Origin: Lepidodermella squamata
Taxonomy: Eukaryota; Gastrotricha
Direction of reading: 5' to 3'
Length of the DNA: 64,000 bases
NCBI GenBank assembly: GCA_047495785.1
Contig: JBLDXI010000105.1
Location: forward strand, 1-64,000
Shown here: positions 42,284 to 54,300 of the stretch, one piece after another
Layout: each line of letters opens with the position of its first letter
Numbering within the stretch: the stretch's first letter is position 1
Translations under genes and position numbers: made by a program
Notes under the pieces: model-generated
Databases searched by the model: none
Seen by the model: the letters and a program-made list of their open reading frames with translations, nothing else
What the model was told of the DNA's origin: nothing

Positions 42284-44900
42284 ATGCTCAAGGATTCAGA
42301 ATATCAGATGGCGGTCGCAAAATCTGCAGTAGAACAGAAGCCTCACAGATGCAACGTCTGCGGCCTTCCAGTGGCAAAGCGACGCGATTACCAGCCGCGA
42401 GTTTGCTCGGCGTGTCACAAGTTTTTCAGGCGAAACGCCGAGCACTGGCAGTCGCTGCGATGCCTCCACCGGCACGACAACGCCAGCGGCTTGCAAACCA
42501 ACTCGGCCATGCGGCGCAGCATGTGCACGAAGTGCCGCTTCGAGAGATGCATCAACTCCGGAATGAGGAGTAGGTTCAATTCTTCCACTTTTACTTTTCT
42601 CAAGCATCGCTCGCACATTTTCAGGCCCGCCTAGGTTTCCTCCATGCGCTTAAAATAGGCGGGCCTGTGCGCATCGCAAAGCCGGCTTTCGGTCTAAGAA
42701 GAAGCGTTGCAGGAATAATTTCGACGACAGGTGCACTTCGAAGCATGCATTGTTATATCTCAGGGGGTATTTAGACTAAAGGGGTATTTTCGGTACCCAA
42801 TTTTATGGCCAAAGAGCTCCTCCGGGGTTTTTTCAACTTAGGCCTGGAGATCGAGGAGGGAGTGGGGTACGATACCTCTCATTCCCCCCGTACTTCGCGC
42901 CCTGTTTGTGAACACCTTATTAGCAAATCTACAATTTTTTCGCAGGTAAATTTATGGCGATGAAACACAATGCTGTAGTGTTAAATATCAACTTGGAAGT
43001 TGCAACAATTGATTCCCCACTAGTGGAAGGTACTCTGCGGAAAGCAATCGAGATGCAGTTACAGCTTCACAGTCTGGAGCATGTTAGTTCTGTGCCGCAT
43101 ATTCGATATGATTTATTCAAACCCATGTTCTTTAGCTGCCGATGAGATTTCAATACTGCAAGGAGCAAATGAGGGACAGAGACTTCAATGCGCAGCTTCT
43201 GATCGGCAATATTTCAGGAGTTTTGCAGCTGGGTTCGGTTTTTGCCAGCCGCGTTCAAGGTAAGTAAATTACCCTATATGGACAAAAACATGTAACCGGT
43301 AACCGTAAATGAAGTGGATTCCACTCAGATCACACGGTGTGATGGGAGGTTCTGATTCAAGGCATGTTCTCGTATATGTTGGCTTAGATGGCTGCGTTGC
43401 AATTTATTTATCAATCAAAACTCAACCCTTGCATTATGAGTGGGACCTTCGGCTCTATATTGAGATTAACGTCGCACTGTTGCACAGAACCGCTTTCAAG
43501 CAAAAATTACTAAAAATTTCCGACTGTCACTTCTTTTAAGTGTTGATATGATTGTGTGGAGAGGATTAAGTACTAAGTAGATTAAACTGTCTAACTGCGT
43601 GATTTATGCGACTTTGAAACCTCAAACAGGCTGTGGGGTGCCACTTGAGAAATACAGGTATTTCAGCACCTGTCTTGTAATCCGGTCATGCCCTTTTGGA
43701 ATGATTGACCTCTGCCTTAACGGGACTTCACTTAATTTAGGTTTTTATCGTAGAGGTGGAATGCACGATGTGATGGGGTGGATTAAGTTTTTGTTTTCGC
43801 TCCCGAGTTTATGAGACGAAATTTTTTATTTTTTTATTTATTTTTCTTTCGTCTAGACCTCTCGTATCCCCGTAATTCGCAAGCTGAATCATAGCTTCAT
43901 AAGTAGATAAATTTTCCGCCTTCCAGCCATCAACAGCTTTGTTTTCAGTTCCTTATCTCTTATTGTATAGTATTACACTTCTGTTCTGTGCAGATTGCTT
44001 TCATTTAAAAGAATCCACAGTTCGAAATATTCTGTCTCGCGGCTGGAAGAATATTTGTGCGGCTTACTCAGTCTTGCCCGGAAACAACTGCATCATGCTA
44101 GCGAATCCTGATATTTTACCTATGTTTCTTGATCACTACCCCGACCTTCGCGTAAGTTCATTCGATTAAGATATCATTCGATGGGCAGTATCAAGAATTA
44201 CTCTAGCCAGTAACCGCCGCTGGAGAAAACTTGGCGGCTGCTATGAGCACATGGAACCCAAATCTCATCGAGGCCGCTCTGTTCACTTGCCGGCTGCTTT
44301 TCCAAGGTAAATTCAAGCTACGAATTCTCAAGCTGTTTGTGTTGTTTGATAAAATCAATTAAGCACAGTAGATAGCTATATAGGTTCTGGAATTTTCGTC
44401 ACTTGGCAACGCTCAGTCTTCGCTCAGTGCCAGAAACTAATAGAAGAAACCCTGATAGGACTGAGGCATGTGGCTTTGTTGAAACCCGATTCGGAGAATT
44501 TGCCATTAGATAAAGTCTGAAGTAAAATCAAGCAGCTTGGCGCTTGTCAAGTTTTAATCTCCTGGGGCATGAATTTCAAAACTGTCCCAGCCTGTATACG
44601 TTCGATATAACTAAGCTTTTGTATCTTTCGTTTCAAGGCGCCAATGCAATGGATGATTCACCTGAATTACTCGCAGCACGAGAATCCGTTGAGAAAGCTT
44701 TCGTTGCAATATGCCACAAGCTTCATGGGTCGCAATCGCAGCAGGTCATTCACCAGGCTCACGTGGTCGAGAACCTCATCGGCATAACCACTCACGTGCT
44801 CGACGAATGTACATCTTCGATTCTGAGGCGTCGGGCTAAATTCTGCGGACGAGCTGAGCTGTCCCTCGGCGTCAAATTCACACTTGGCATTATAGCCTGA
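42284..44900 (+). CDS. NR-like protein, plus-cluster copy 4
   Basis: Six exons: 42284-42569, 42946-43082, 43136-43259, 43994-44151, 44207-44306, 44638-44900, about 355 codons, stop TGA. The start is MLKDSEYQM. DNA-binding domain: CNVCGLPVAKRRDYQPRVC, CSACHKFFRRN, CLHRH, CTKCRFERC. Ligand-binding-like part: DCFHLKESTVRNILSRGWKN, LIEAALFTCRLLF, KAFVAICHKLHG. The donor of exon 1 is GTAGGT. Intron 1 contains a 59-bp foldback relic (42613-42671), and intron 3 is longer (about 730 bp) than in the sister copies. It is closely related in exons and flanks to the genes at 37274 and 59349. Confidence 0.88.
42613..42671. mobile_element. 59-bp mini-foldback in NR intron 1
   Basis: The left arm GCACATTTTCAGGCCCGCCT is mirrored by TAGGCGGGCCTGTGCGC with about 20 bp between. 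The arm sequence is nearly the same as the terminal repeat of the 703-bp foldback at 36070. This is likely an extreme internal-deletion derivative of that family. Confidence 0.7.
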
Positions 44901-45547
44901 GTAACCGCAATGCCATGAGGATGACTTAAACAAAAAATTGAATGTCACGTGTTAGGCTGTGCTTTCCTTCTAAACTGTTATGACTATTCCAGTTAAGGCT
45001 CAAATTTTGTTTATCACATATTATTGTTGTTTTCATTTTTGCCTGTTCATGTTTATGTCGCATGATGCTGGCGTTTTCTCTCGTCAAACGGTGAAAGCAA
45101 CTCTGAATGTACCGGGGGAATAAAATTTGGCTTCGTGTATAAAACGCACGATTTTGAACATACCCTTTTGAACACGGAAATGACTACTCGGGTAACAGTA
45201 TTGATTTTTGTTCCTCTCGCGAGTCACTGTGTCCGATTGTACTTAACATAGTAAATTGTGGTGCGTTGTCTAGTCGCGGAGATTAATGAAGCGGAAATCA
45301 TAGACTGAGTGATCTAATGAGTAAGATGATACATCATAATCCTCATTTTTCAAATGACCGGGAAAAAAATAAGCCCCGACATTGCCTGAAAATTGACAGG
45401 AAAAAACTGTGCCTAAGAGCTAGCTGTCGGTGAGAAACAGGCTATTGAGTTTCCTTTCATGTAGAGCGAAGACGAGTCCAAAATGCATCAGATTACCTGC
45501 AGCACATCACAGCTCGTGAAGGTGCGGGGAAAATAAATTGAAAAACA

Positions 45548-45766
45548 ATGCGCATTCTCAAATATATCCTTCTGAACAGCTATCAGTATAGAGGAAAGAG
45601 GTCAGTGAACCTGGGAATGTCGAAATCTGGGGATAAAGTGAAGACTCACAATTGTAACGTCTGTGGACTTCCAGTGGCAAAGCAGCGAAATTGCCAGCCG
45701 CGAGTTTGCTCGGCGTGTCACAAGTTCTTCAGACGCCACGCTGAGCCCTGGCAGTCTCTGCTTTAA
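45548..45766 (+). pseudogene. truncated NR DNA-binding exon
   Basis: The frame reads MSKSGDKVKTHN (Met at 45617), CNVCGLPVAKQRNCQPRVC, then CSACHKFFRRHAEPWQSLL and TAA. Sequence identity with the family breaks off at that point, so the second zinc finger and exons 2-6 are missing. In the first finger Arg-Arg-Asp-Tyr has become Gln-Arg-Asn-Cys. It lies 3' of the 42284 gene's duplicated flank and looks like the leftover of an incomplete duplication. Confidence 0.8.
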
Positions 45767-46525
45767 TTAAATCAGCATTTAGCGAAACAAGAACATTTTG
45801 AAGATTTCCCAAATCCTCCTAAAACTCTCCTCGGGTTGAAAAACTGCAAAGCATAAAAGCATATGGCAAACTATTTGGGAAGCGTTGTATAGCGGCACGT
45901 GGTGAGTTGAGAATGGTTCGAAATAATAAGGGTTAGCGGACTCAAATATGAGACAAGAGTTTCGACTTGTTTTGAAAAAATTGAAGGTCAGGCCCAACAC
46001 TTCGGGCAGTACTACGGTATATTTGCTTTGGAAATGGAAAGCAGTTTCAAAGACGCGCTATTTTTGAATTTTCAAACCTCCCAGATTGGCGAAAATCCTG
46101 ATGTGTGATTTATCGTTGTCAGTGATTTGATTTGATTGATTTGGTTCGTGAAAGTGGGACATGCGATCGCTTCACGCTTCACCAAATGCCACGAGCAGTA
46201 CGTGTCGAGCGGCTCGGCAGCTGAGAGGACTGTCCGCTTCGCCTACTTCTACGATGTGATGACCTTGCTGGCGGACGTAGTGATGTACAAAAACAAGTGA
46301 GTTATTCTATTTATTTGTCGGTAATCAATGATCTCGCAGTTTTCATATATTTGTATTTTGAAAATTCAAGAACCTGGTTGATCCACGCAGCAAGGTAACT
46401 GCTTCAGGACCCTCCGAGGTTCCGAGACCCTATCAGAGTAACCGTGGTCAGAGATTCTCCACCCTGGACAACCCGGCAGCCAGTATTACTATCACCAAGA
46501 TGGTTATAGTAGTAACTTAAAGGAA
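45767..46525. other. non-coding region with two unexplained islands
   Basis: An open, exon-like segment at about 46155-46296 on the plus strand (reading TKCHEQYVSSGSAAERTVRF and continuing to a GTGAGT donor) has no recognised family. A GC-rich block at 46371-46520 begins AACCTGGTTGATCC, which equals the first bases of most eukaryotic 18S rRNAs, but then diverges. Nothing else is supported. Confidence 0.4.
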
Positions 46526-48207
46526 TACCGTATTTTATCGAATAGTATCCGACCTCAAATAATAACCCCCTCGAATAATAGCCACAAAAATTCATCCAAA
46601 TATTGGGTCCAAAGGTTAATAATAGCCCACCTCGAATAATAGCCACATTCCATATAGTAATAACAAGTATGATCAGCTCATGTAGAAATATGGGGGAGGT
46701 GGCTAGCGTCCCAAAAGACAATTTAGACGTAGAGAAGAGAAACTGCGACAACGAGGAAGATATCTACAGTGCATTTAAGCTTAATTACTGCGACAAAGAG
46801 GAATAAACTCAACCGAAAATTGACTGAAAATGTCTGTTGAAGGGATGATTTGACGTTTAACCCTTTCCGTGCCGACGTTTTCTCTGCGGAGAATTTATTT
46901 TCTCTGCGGAGAATTTATTCTCTGCAGAGAATCAAGCCTTTACAATAGCTATTTGTATTTCGCAGGTGAAATTCAGGTTTCGGCTTTTGCAATTGTTTAC
47001 TTATCCTTTGTGCAAACACCAAGTTCGCGTGATTTTCACGCGAAACAATGCGCGTGTTGCGTGAGTTGCGCAATCCAAAGCCTGTCATGAATCAGCGGCA
47101 CGTGCCGCTGTTTTGACAATCGCCGCAAAAATTAGTCATTTTACGGGCGTAAATCGGGATGATATTTTTTGCTCAATTTAGGCGATCGCATCAAAATTTG
47201 ATGAAAAAGTAAAGCAACAACATAAGACAACTAAAGATAAAAAACCCGCCAAAGGAGGTAATTACTGTTTCCTCAGCTTACGCCTGACATTCAACTAAAG
47301 CTTTTGACTGGGAATAACTCAAAGATCTATAATTATTTGAGAAAAGTGATGCATACGAGTAATATTTCTTGCGTCGAGCGCGGCACGATTACGCGCACTT
47401 GCGTCGTAGCACCTATAAAAGGGTGACTCTTTGGCGCTCGGGTGCTCCCTATCCGCCCAGTTGATTTTCGATTTTTTTGTGTCATTCGATAGCCAAGCGT
47501 CTAAATAAGATGGCAGGCCACAAGCGCCGGTCGAGAAAAAATCACCAAGCGAGAATCCCCGCGTCGAGCGCGGCACGATTACGCGCATGTGCGTCGTAGC
47601 GTAAAACACATTGCATACATAGGAACAAATTTTGCCATTCTGCCGCCTTTCTAGAATCATCCTACGTTACGCATGGTTTGCGCAAAGTTTTTGAATTTCC
47701 GAATTACATTGATCTGAGAGGAGGCGGCTTTCACAAAAAACGGCCTTCAACAAAAAATTCGACTGCAAAATGTTTGCGCAAAATTGTAGAGAGAGTTTTC
47801 GATGCAGTTTTTTCCACAGGCTTATTATCATTTCCTCGACCGCCTATTTAAATCATGCAAGAGTTTGATTCGACTTTCAAGAGATCATTCTTGATGCGCG
47901 CCCTCCGAGACGGCGCAACCACCAACGCGCGCGCAGCGCTGGGGGACAAGTGATTGCGCAACTTTTGCGCACGCATGCGTCCTGTATACTGTATATATTA
48001 TGTGTCGCGTATAAAGATTATTATTAATAATTTACTCGCGTTTTCCGCAGAGAAGGACAAAATTGTCCGTCGGCACTGAAAGGGTTAAGGATAAATAATA
48101 GCCTGCCTTGAATAAAAGCCCCCTCGAATGATAGCCCGATTTTTTTGACTGATTTTAGAGTTCGGAAAATAATAATATCCCAGGATACTATTCGATAAAA
48201 TACGGTA
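46526..48207. mobile_element. TACCGTA-family MITE, copy 2, interrupted by a nested element
   Basis: The ends are inverted repeats TACCGTATTTTATCGAATAG and its mirror at 48188-48207. Subterminal CCTCGAATAATAGCC motifs occur at both ends. The total length is 1682 bp, but removal of the nested piggyBac-like element and one TTAA leaves 454 bp. That matches the sizes of the other two copies (469 and 453 bp). No coding capacity of its own. Confidence 0.8.
46861..48084. mobile_element. piggyBac-like non-autonomous element, 1224 bp
   Basis: It begins CCCTTTCCGTGCCGACG and ends CGTCGGCACTGAAAGGG, directly flanked by TTAA on both sides (46857-46860, 48085-48088). TTAA targets and CCC/GGG ends define the piggyBac superfamily. 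Subterminal TTCTCTGCGGAGAA palindromes occur at both ends (the left has a tandem copy). Internally, a 40-bp segment starting GCGTCGAGCGCGGCACGATT is directly repeated at about 47369 and 47562. No transposase frame is present. It is nested in the TACCGTA element. Confidence 0.88.
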
Positions 48208-48512
48208 CTTCTGAATTCAGATAGAGCATCCCCTGACTTCGGACCATTTTTTTCTCGTGTATTATAACGGGTTAGCATAGTGATTCGTTCATGAAATAGC
48301 ACGGTATTCACGTATTTTCGAATAAAAAAGGCGTGAGTGTTCATTCATGATTTTTTTCCGAGACACGTGCCGCAATCGAAAAATTTGGCCGGATTGGCCT
48401 CAAATTTACATTGATTTGTGCGTCATTTATCGCTGGAAACATCACATTATAATGCTGCATGTAATTGCATACATTTTATCTCTTAAATTAGTGCTTCTTA
48501 GAGGTAATTGAA

Positions 48513-50475
48513 ATGTCATGCGAAGTCACTTCAACGCTAGATTCGCCCGAAAAGGCAGAACGAGTACTTGATCCAAAGAACTGTAACGTTTGCGGCCTTG
48601 AAGTGGCGAAACATGGCGCTTATCGAGCCAAAGTCTGCTCTGCATGTCACAAATTCTTCCGACGCAATGTCGAGCATTGGCAGTCGCTGCAATGCTACCA
48701 CAAGCACGGCGCTTTTTCTGGCGAGCGGCAAATCAGCCGTGCCATGCGGCGTAGCATGTGCGCGAAATGCCGTTTTGAGAGGTGCATCCAAGCAGGAATG
48801 AGAAGTAAGTTCGAAATGTATCATTGCTGTCCCAATTTCCCACGCTAAGCATTGAAAAGCGCACTAAGCACCCAGAAAATCATCAACGATGTCCATTCAG
48901 TATTTTAGTATCCAATAATTGTTAGACAAATGCTGAGCATTTCAAAAGTTGAAGCTGATTATAGCCTGAAGTATGCTAGTAGCCTAATGCTTTTAAATGC
49001 TTTTATTTTCATATAAAATATGAAACCAAAAACTAAAATGTACAATTTCCCCATTTTTTCATTATGAAAATAGTCCCAGAGCCTCCTCAAAATGATCAAA
49101 AAACTTCTAACTTCATACCTTGAATTTTGGCTACAAACCGGGTTTTCCACACGAATGATGCGCGAGATTCTTTGCTGCCTCGCTTGAATAATGAACAATA
49201 AAAGAACCCCGATCACAAGTAACTTGTTTCATAATTCAAGAAGCTATCTATAGTTGGCAAGTATTATTTTGCAAATGTGCGCGATAACGGTCAAAAAAGA
49301 AATGCGGCCGCAAGGCACAGCACTCACGGCACCATGCATGATAGTGGAGCTAAAGGACTATGCCACCAGTGGTTTTTTAATATAGTCATCCATAGCTAAG
49401 AAAATCAAGATACTTTCAATTTTGTATACTTTTTAGGTAAATATCTGGTGAGTGATTCTTTGATACTTGCGCCAAAAGTTGACACCGGTTTGAAAACTGA
49501 TGAAATGTCTCTCGTCGAGGAAACTTTGAAGAAGTCGATCGACATTCAGCTGCAGCTTCATGGCCTCGAACATGTGAATTCGTACCCTAAAACTGTTCAA
49601 TGCTTACTCTATGATATTTGTTATATGTTAGCTGCCCTTGAAACGCCAGTACAGCAAAGAGGAACTGCCGAGGATAGACATTATGAAATTGATGTTCGGT
49701 AACATTGCCGAGACCATGAAACTTAGCATCCCTTTCGCGAACCACATAAGAGGTGAGTGATGCAACTAAAATTTGCTACTGGTATAACAGCAGCATATTC
49801 TTGAAGAATCTTTCAGATTAAGCCAGCCCGAAGTTGAGAGACTGATTTTGCGAAACTGGAAACACGTTGTATCCGCATATTCAGCTTTACCTGGCACAGA
49901 CGGATACATGTTAACTAGTCCTCAACTGCTACCAATTTTTCTTGCGGCAAACCCTGAATTTCAGGCGAGTTAAGTCGGAAATCCAAACTACGCCAGTCAA
50001 TTTCGTCGAGTTTTTGGTTTTTGTACATCTCTAATTTTCTTGCATTCTGCAGGCTTTAAGCACTCCTGCAGCAAACACAGCGAATGCTATCAGGTTGTGG
50101 AATCCAACCCTTATCGAGGCTGCTTTGTTTACCTGCCGGCTTTTCTTCCACGGTTTGTTCGGTATTTCTCAGTGAATCAATAGAACTTGGTTTACTTTTG
50201 TTTTCAACCATCAATGTATGGTTTCAGGCTCCTCCGCAACTGACGAGTCGCCGGGCGTGCGGGCAGCGCGGAAATGTGTCGATTCAGCTTTTCATATTGT
50301 TTCTCAAAAGCTCCACGGCTCTGAAACATCGCCGGTTCTTCACCGCGTTTCGGTGGTTGAAAACCTCATCGCTGTAGGGTCAAGCCTTCTTGAAGAGTGC
50401 TTGATCGCTGTGTTGCGCCGAAACGAAAAATCATTCGACCGCAAAGAGCTTCCGCTTGGAATTTCATCGACTTGA
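48513..50475 (+). CDS. NR-like protein, plus-cluster copy 5
   Basis: Six exons: 48513-48804, 49437-49573, 49632-49752, 49807-49964, 50053-50152, 50228-50475, about 351 codons, stop TGA. DNA-binding domain: CNVCGLEVAKHGAYRAKVC, P-box region CSACHKFFRRN, second finger CYHKH then CAKCRFERC. Ligand-binding-like part: LILRNWKHVVSAYSALP, LIEAALFTCRLFF, AFHIVSQKLHG. Exon 4 appears to end at a GC donor (CAG followed by GCGAGT). That choice, with the acceptor at 50053, gives exon lengths of exactly 158 and 100 bp and keeps the frame, so a GC-AG intron is well supported. Exon 3 is one codon short of the family norm. It is more divergent than the 37/42/59-kb trio. Confidence 0.84.
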
Positions 50476-51302
50476 CTTGACTTAAATTTGTTTTGTGTAG
50501 CTACTAATAATGATGCTGATTCTATGAGTATGTGGCTACGGATAAGCCCTATTTTGTTATCAATTGATTGCGGCTCGAGACTCGAGGTAAAAAACTGAAA
50601 AACTGGAATAAAGGGGCATATCGCGTTCCGTATTAGTGTTTTTTACTTCTCAATTTGAAGAAGTTAGAAATTTGCTGTGAAAGTTTTTCTCTCATTTTTG
50701 CCATTTATGGCTAACGTTGACAGGCTTTGTCAGGATTAGGACCTCTATGTTAAAACTAGCTCCATGACCAGGCCTGACCTGATAGTCTTCCCCTAGCACG
50801 TTAGCACCGCCTGTGCGAATGTCATTCACGGCGGTTATACAAAACTTTCAGACCTAAATTTTGATTAAATGAGGTTTGATTAAATACAGTATTTTTCCAG
50901 TCTCCATTCTGTTGCTAGTAGTTTTAAAGTTCAATTCCTCCGACATGCTTTCCTCCGGTACTCTGCTTGTCGGGGCTTAAAAAAACATGCGAAATATTTT
51001 CAAGCTTAAATGTCTGACAATTATATCGAATTGGTCGTTTTTGCGCCGCTTCGTCGAAAAACCAGAACAAATGCCAGCAGCCGTCCGCTTTCCGAAGTTG
51101 ATCGATCCGCCACATCTGCTGTGCTAATCTAATCCTAATAGGACGAACAGAGCGGATAACTGGCAAACAGTGATTCGACGCAAATTGTTCCAGAGAAAAG
51201 CAAAATGTCGAGGATAAGTGATCAGCTACAATACTTGAACCTGAAAAAGATTGAAATATTTGCTCAGCGATATTCTATTTATTGCTCGTTTCACCTTATC
51301 GA
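50476..51302. other. intergenic spacer
   Basis: No gene or repeat recognised. The minus-strand open frame at 50924-51166 has no domain. Confidence 0.5.
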
Positions 51303-54300
51303 ATGTCATTTGAAGAACAAGCAGCAAATGATGGCGCAAAGATAAAGCGGTCTTCAGGGTCAGAAAGGCCCGAAGAGAAGGCTCCCTGCCAAGTTTGTGG
51401 TCTCGCAGTTCGAAAACGTCGCGGATATCAGCCGCGGGTGTGCTCCGCCTGCCGCAAGTTTTTCAGGCGCCATGCTGAAAGTTGGCAATCGCTGAACTGC
51501 AACCACGAGCTAACGCATGCTGATGGACTTCAAGACAGCAGAGCCATGCGACGGTTCATGTGCGCAAAATGCCGATTTGAAAGATGCATTCGGGCTGGCA
51601 TGAGAAGTAAGTGAAATGGGAACCGTGCAGATTACTACTCTCAGCCTTGTATCTCTATCGAATCACATATTCCGAATCAAAACTAATCATTCATTTTGAA
51701 TTTGGTTCGTTACCATCATTTTTGTTCTTCATTTTTGAATTAGAAGACCAAAGATGAGAGGCTCCTTTAACATCAGTGTTAGAAAGATGTATAGATTTCG
51801 GAATTTCAACTTTGAAAATTTGCAGAAAATTCAATTTGATAAATTCTTGATCGCCCTTTTGAGGAATTTGCTTTTCGCTGTTGGCTACGGGGCAGACTTT
51901 TCGGTCTGCTACTTTTTCTATGCCTAGACCTAGACCATACTTTCTGCTAGAAACTAAGACCAACACCAAGACCAAAATCAAAAGTAAGTCTTTCGTTCAA
52001 GACCAAAGACCATAGACCGATAATTTCAATTACGCATGACTTCATTGTTGATTTTTCGCTATTTCTTCTATTTTGAACATTTCTACTGCAAAAGCCAGCA
52101 ACCAGCAATCAATTATTTTAAAAGCTAATTATTGAAACTAAATTTCTTATTTATTGCTGTAATTTCTCTAGTTTCGCGTCTTAGAAAGCATAAACAATTT
52201 TAACTGTACCCACAACACAGGATTAAGGCTTGAGTCCTCAAGAGCGAACGGAGCACAAAGCTGATACCACCTGTTGACAGAACAAACAAATGCCGCTAGG
52301 CTGAGGAGAGTCTTGTGAACTCGGCACCCTAGTCAAATGCTTTCACCGCTGTTGACTTGAAACTCAAAACTTGAAATTTGGGCTCCAGTGACTAGGCAGA
52401 TTAAAATAATTGTTATACTTAATTTGATGCGATTTGTTATTTTTTCGGCTATGCATATGTAAATTAGAAAGCAGTTGGGGCTTTGAGTCACTTATTGATG
52501 CGGCGTTTAGATGAAATCGCCAAGAAGTAGCCAACTCACTGCGCAAGCATTATTTCGAGTATCGAGCTTGGAGAAAACTGTGGTCAAGCCAACCACAGGA
52601 GGACCCAATGGCCAAGGGTCGGGGACGGGCAAGCCAGCCCAGGGTTCGAGCCAGCGAGCAGCGGGACAGCAGTTGAGCAAAAGTCAGCGGAAGAACAGGC
52701 GAAGGCGGGTGCGTAATGCGGCTAAGAAGGCTGCCGAGACTGGTAAGAAGGCACCAGTAGTTGAGCAGGTCGAAGCCGAGGCCGAGTCTGAGTCGGAATT
52801 CGAGGCAGAGTCGTCGATGGATGTGTCGAGGATTAGCAATAGCGGGTCAACGAGCAGTCGCTTGGGTGCCAGTCAGGACGAGCGACGCCAGGATGGTCCC
52901 TTGCGTGCCAGTCAGGGCAAGGGCCGTTCGGGCAGCAAGTTGAACAGTAATTCAAAGGAGCTTTTGAACGATCTGTGGGGTCGCGCGGCAGTCGCAGCGG
53001 CTAGTGTTATTTTTTCGGACAAGTCGGAGAAAGACTTTATCAATCAAGTCAGTATAATTCTGGCTGGAATGGCCGTGATGAAATATCAGGGTCAGAGAGA
53101 TATGACGGAATTTAGCTTCGACTTGGCATTTGTGAAAGCCCAGCTGTATTTTGAAGAATTCCGAAAATGCCAAAAGCAGTAAAACTTGGACTGTGGAACG
53201 GCTACGGAATTGCCAGTAGGCCGTACGAGTTTCAGTTAGCGGTAGATGAGTCAGAGTGCGAGGTGTTCTTCGGGGTAGAGTCGTGGTTCAAGGCAGCCAC
53301 GCAGATAGAGTTGCCTGGTTTCAAGTTGTTCACCTTCAACCAGGTGGTCGACGGAATCGAGGCGGGCAGACGGGGTTTAGCAGCCTGGGTGAAAGAGGGC
53401 CTTGAGGTCGTCCGACAGCGGAACGGCACAGGCGAGAACGTAGAGTGGATGGCGTTAGATGTAGCATGCTCGGGTCAGGAGACGGTGACTTTTGTTACGG
53501 TCTACGTCCCTAACGGCGAGCGGGCCTTCGATGCAACATTCCTACGAGAACTGGCGTTGCACGGGCCGGTGGTGGTTTGTGGTGATTTCAACTGTCACCA
53601 TAGGCGACTGTGGGCAGGAGATAAGCGGGACAACGGGGCAGGTAGAGAAGTGCTCAGGCTTGTAGAGGATGGCTCGTTAGAGCTCATTAGCGCTGGGGTA
53701 CCGACGCACAAGCATGGCGGGCAGCTAGATCTATGGCTAGCTTCGCCGGACTTGGCCGGTCAGTTCGGTGTACCCGATGTGGGCGGGTGCTACGGCAGTG
53801 ACCATAACCTGGTTGCCGTCGATTTCGAACTTAGCGCTAGTCGTTCTCCCTATCCCAAGGTGAGGTTCGACTATAATAAGATGAACGAAGGATTCTATCA
53901 GGCAGTTGTGACAGATAAGCTGCTGAAGATTCCCTTGCCTGCAATAGCGAGTGATGAGGAGGTACGTAGGTTCGATGGCGAAATCAATAAAGCCATGCAG
54001 GAGGCACGTGATAGATCAGTGCCAACGGTGTTAGCAAAACAGCTGAAAAAGTACAGGTCGACACCGCAGATGGCTGCGTTGATCGAGCGTAGACATAAAG
54101 CGTTGCGGCAGTACCGTTCTACGGGAAACCCTGTGTTTCAGGCCAGGGCGGACGCGTTCTATGCTCGTTTCAAAGAGTTAGCAGCCTTAGCTGAAGAGCG
54201 CAAGCACACGCGTAACCTTCAGCGGATGGAAAAGCGTAGAAGGGTAGATTCGGGGGCGTTCTTCCGGGCTTTTCGTGAGATCACAGCGGAGAGTGGGTCG

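Noticed and set aside
46371-46520. 18S rRNA gene start
   Set aside because: Only the first 14 bases agree; the conserved CCTGCCAG that should follow is absent.
52511-52573. Natural N-terminus of LINE ORF1
   Set aside because: The 13-bp target-site duplication places this stretch in the host intron, outside the element.
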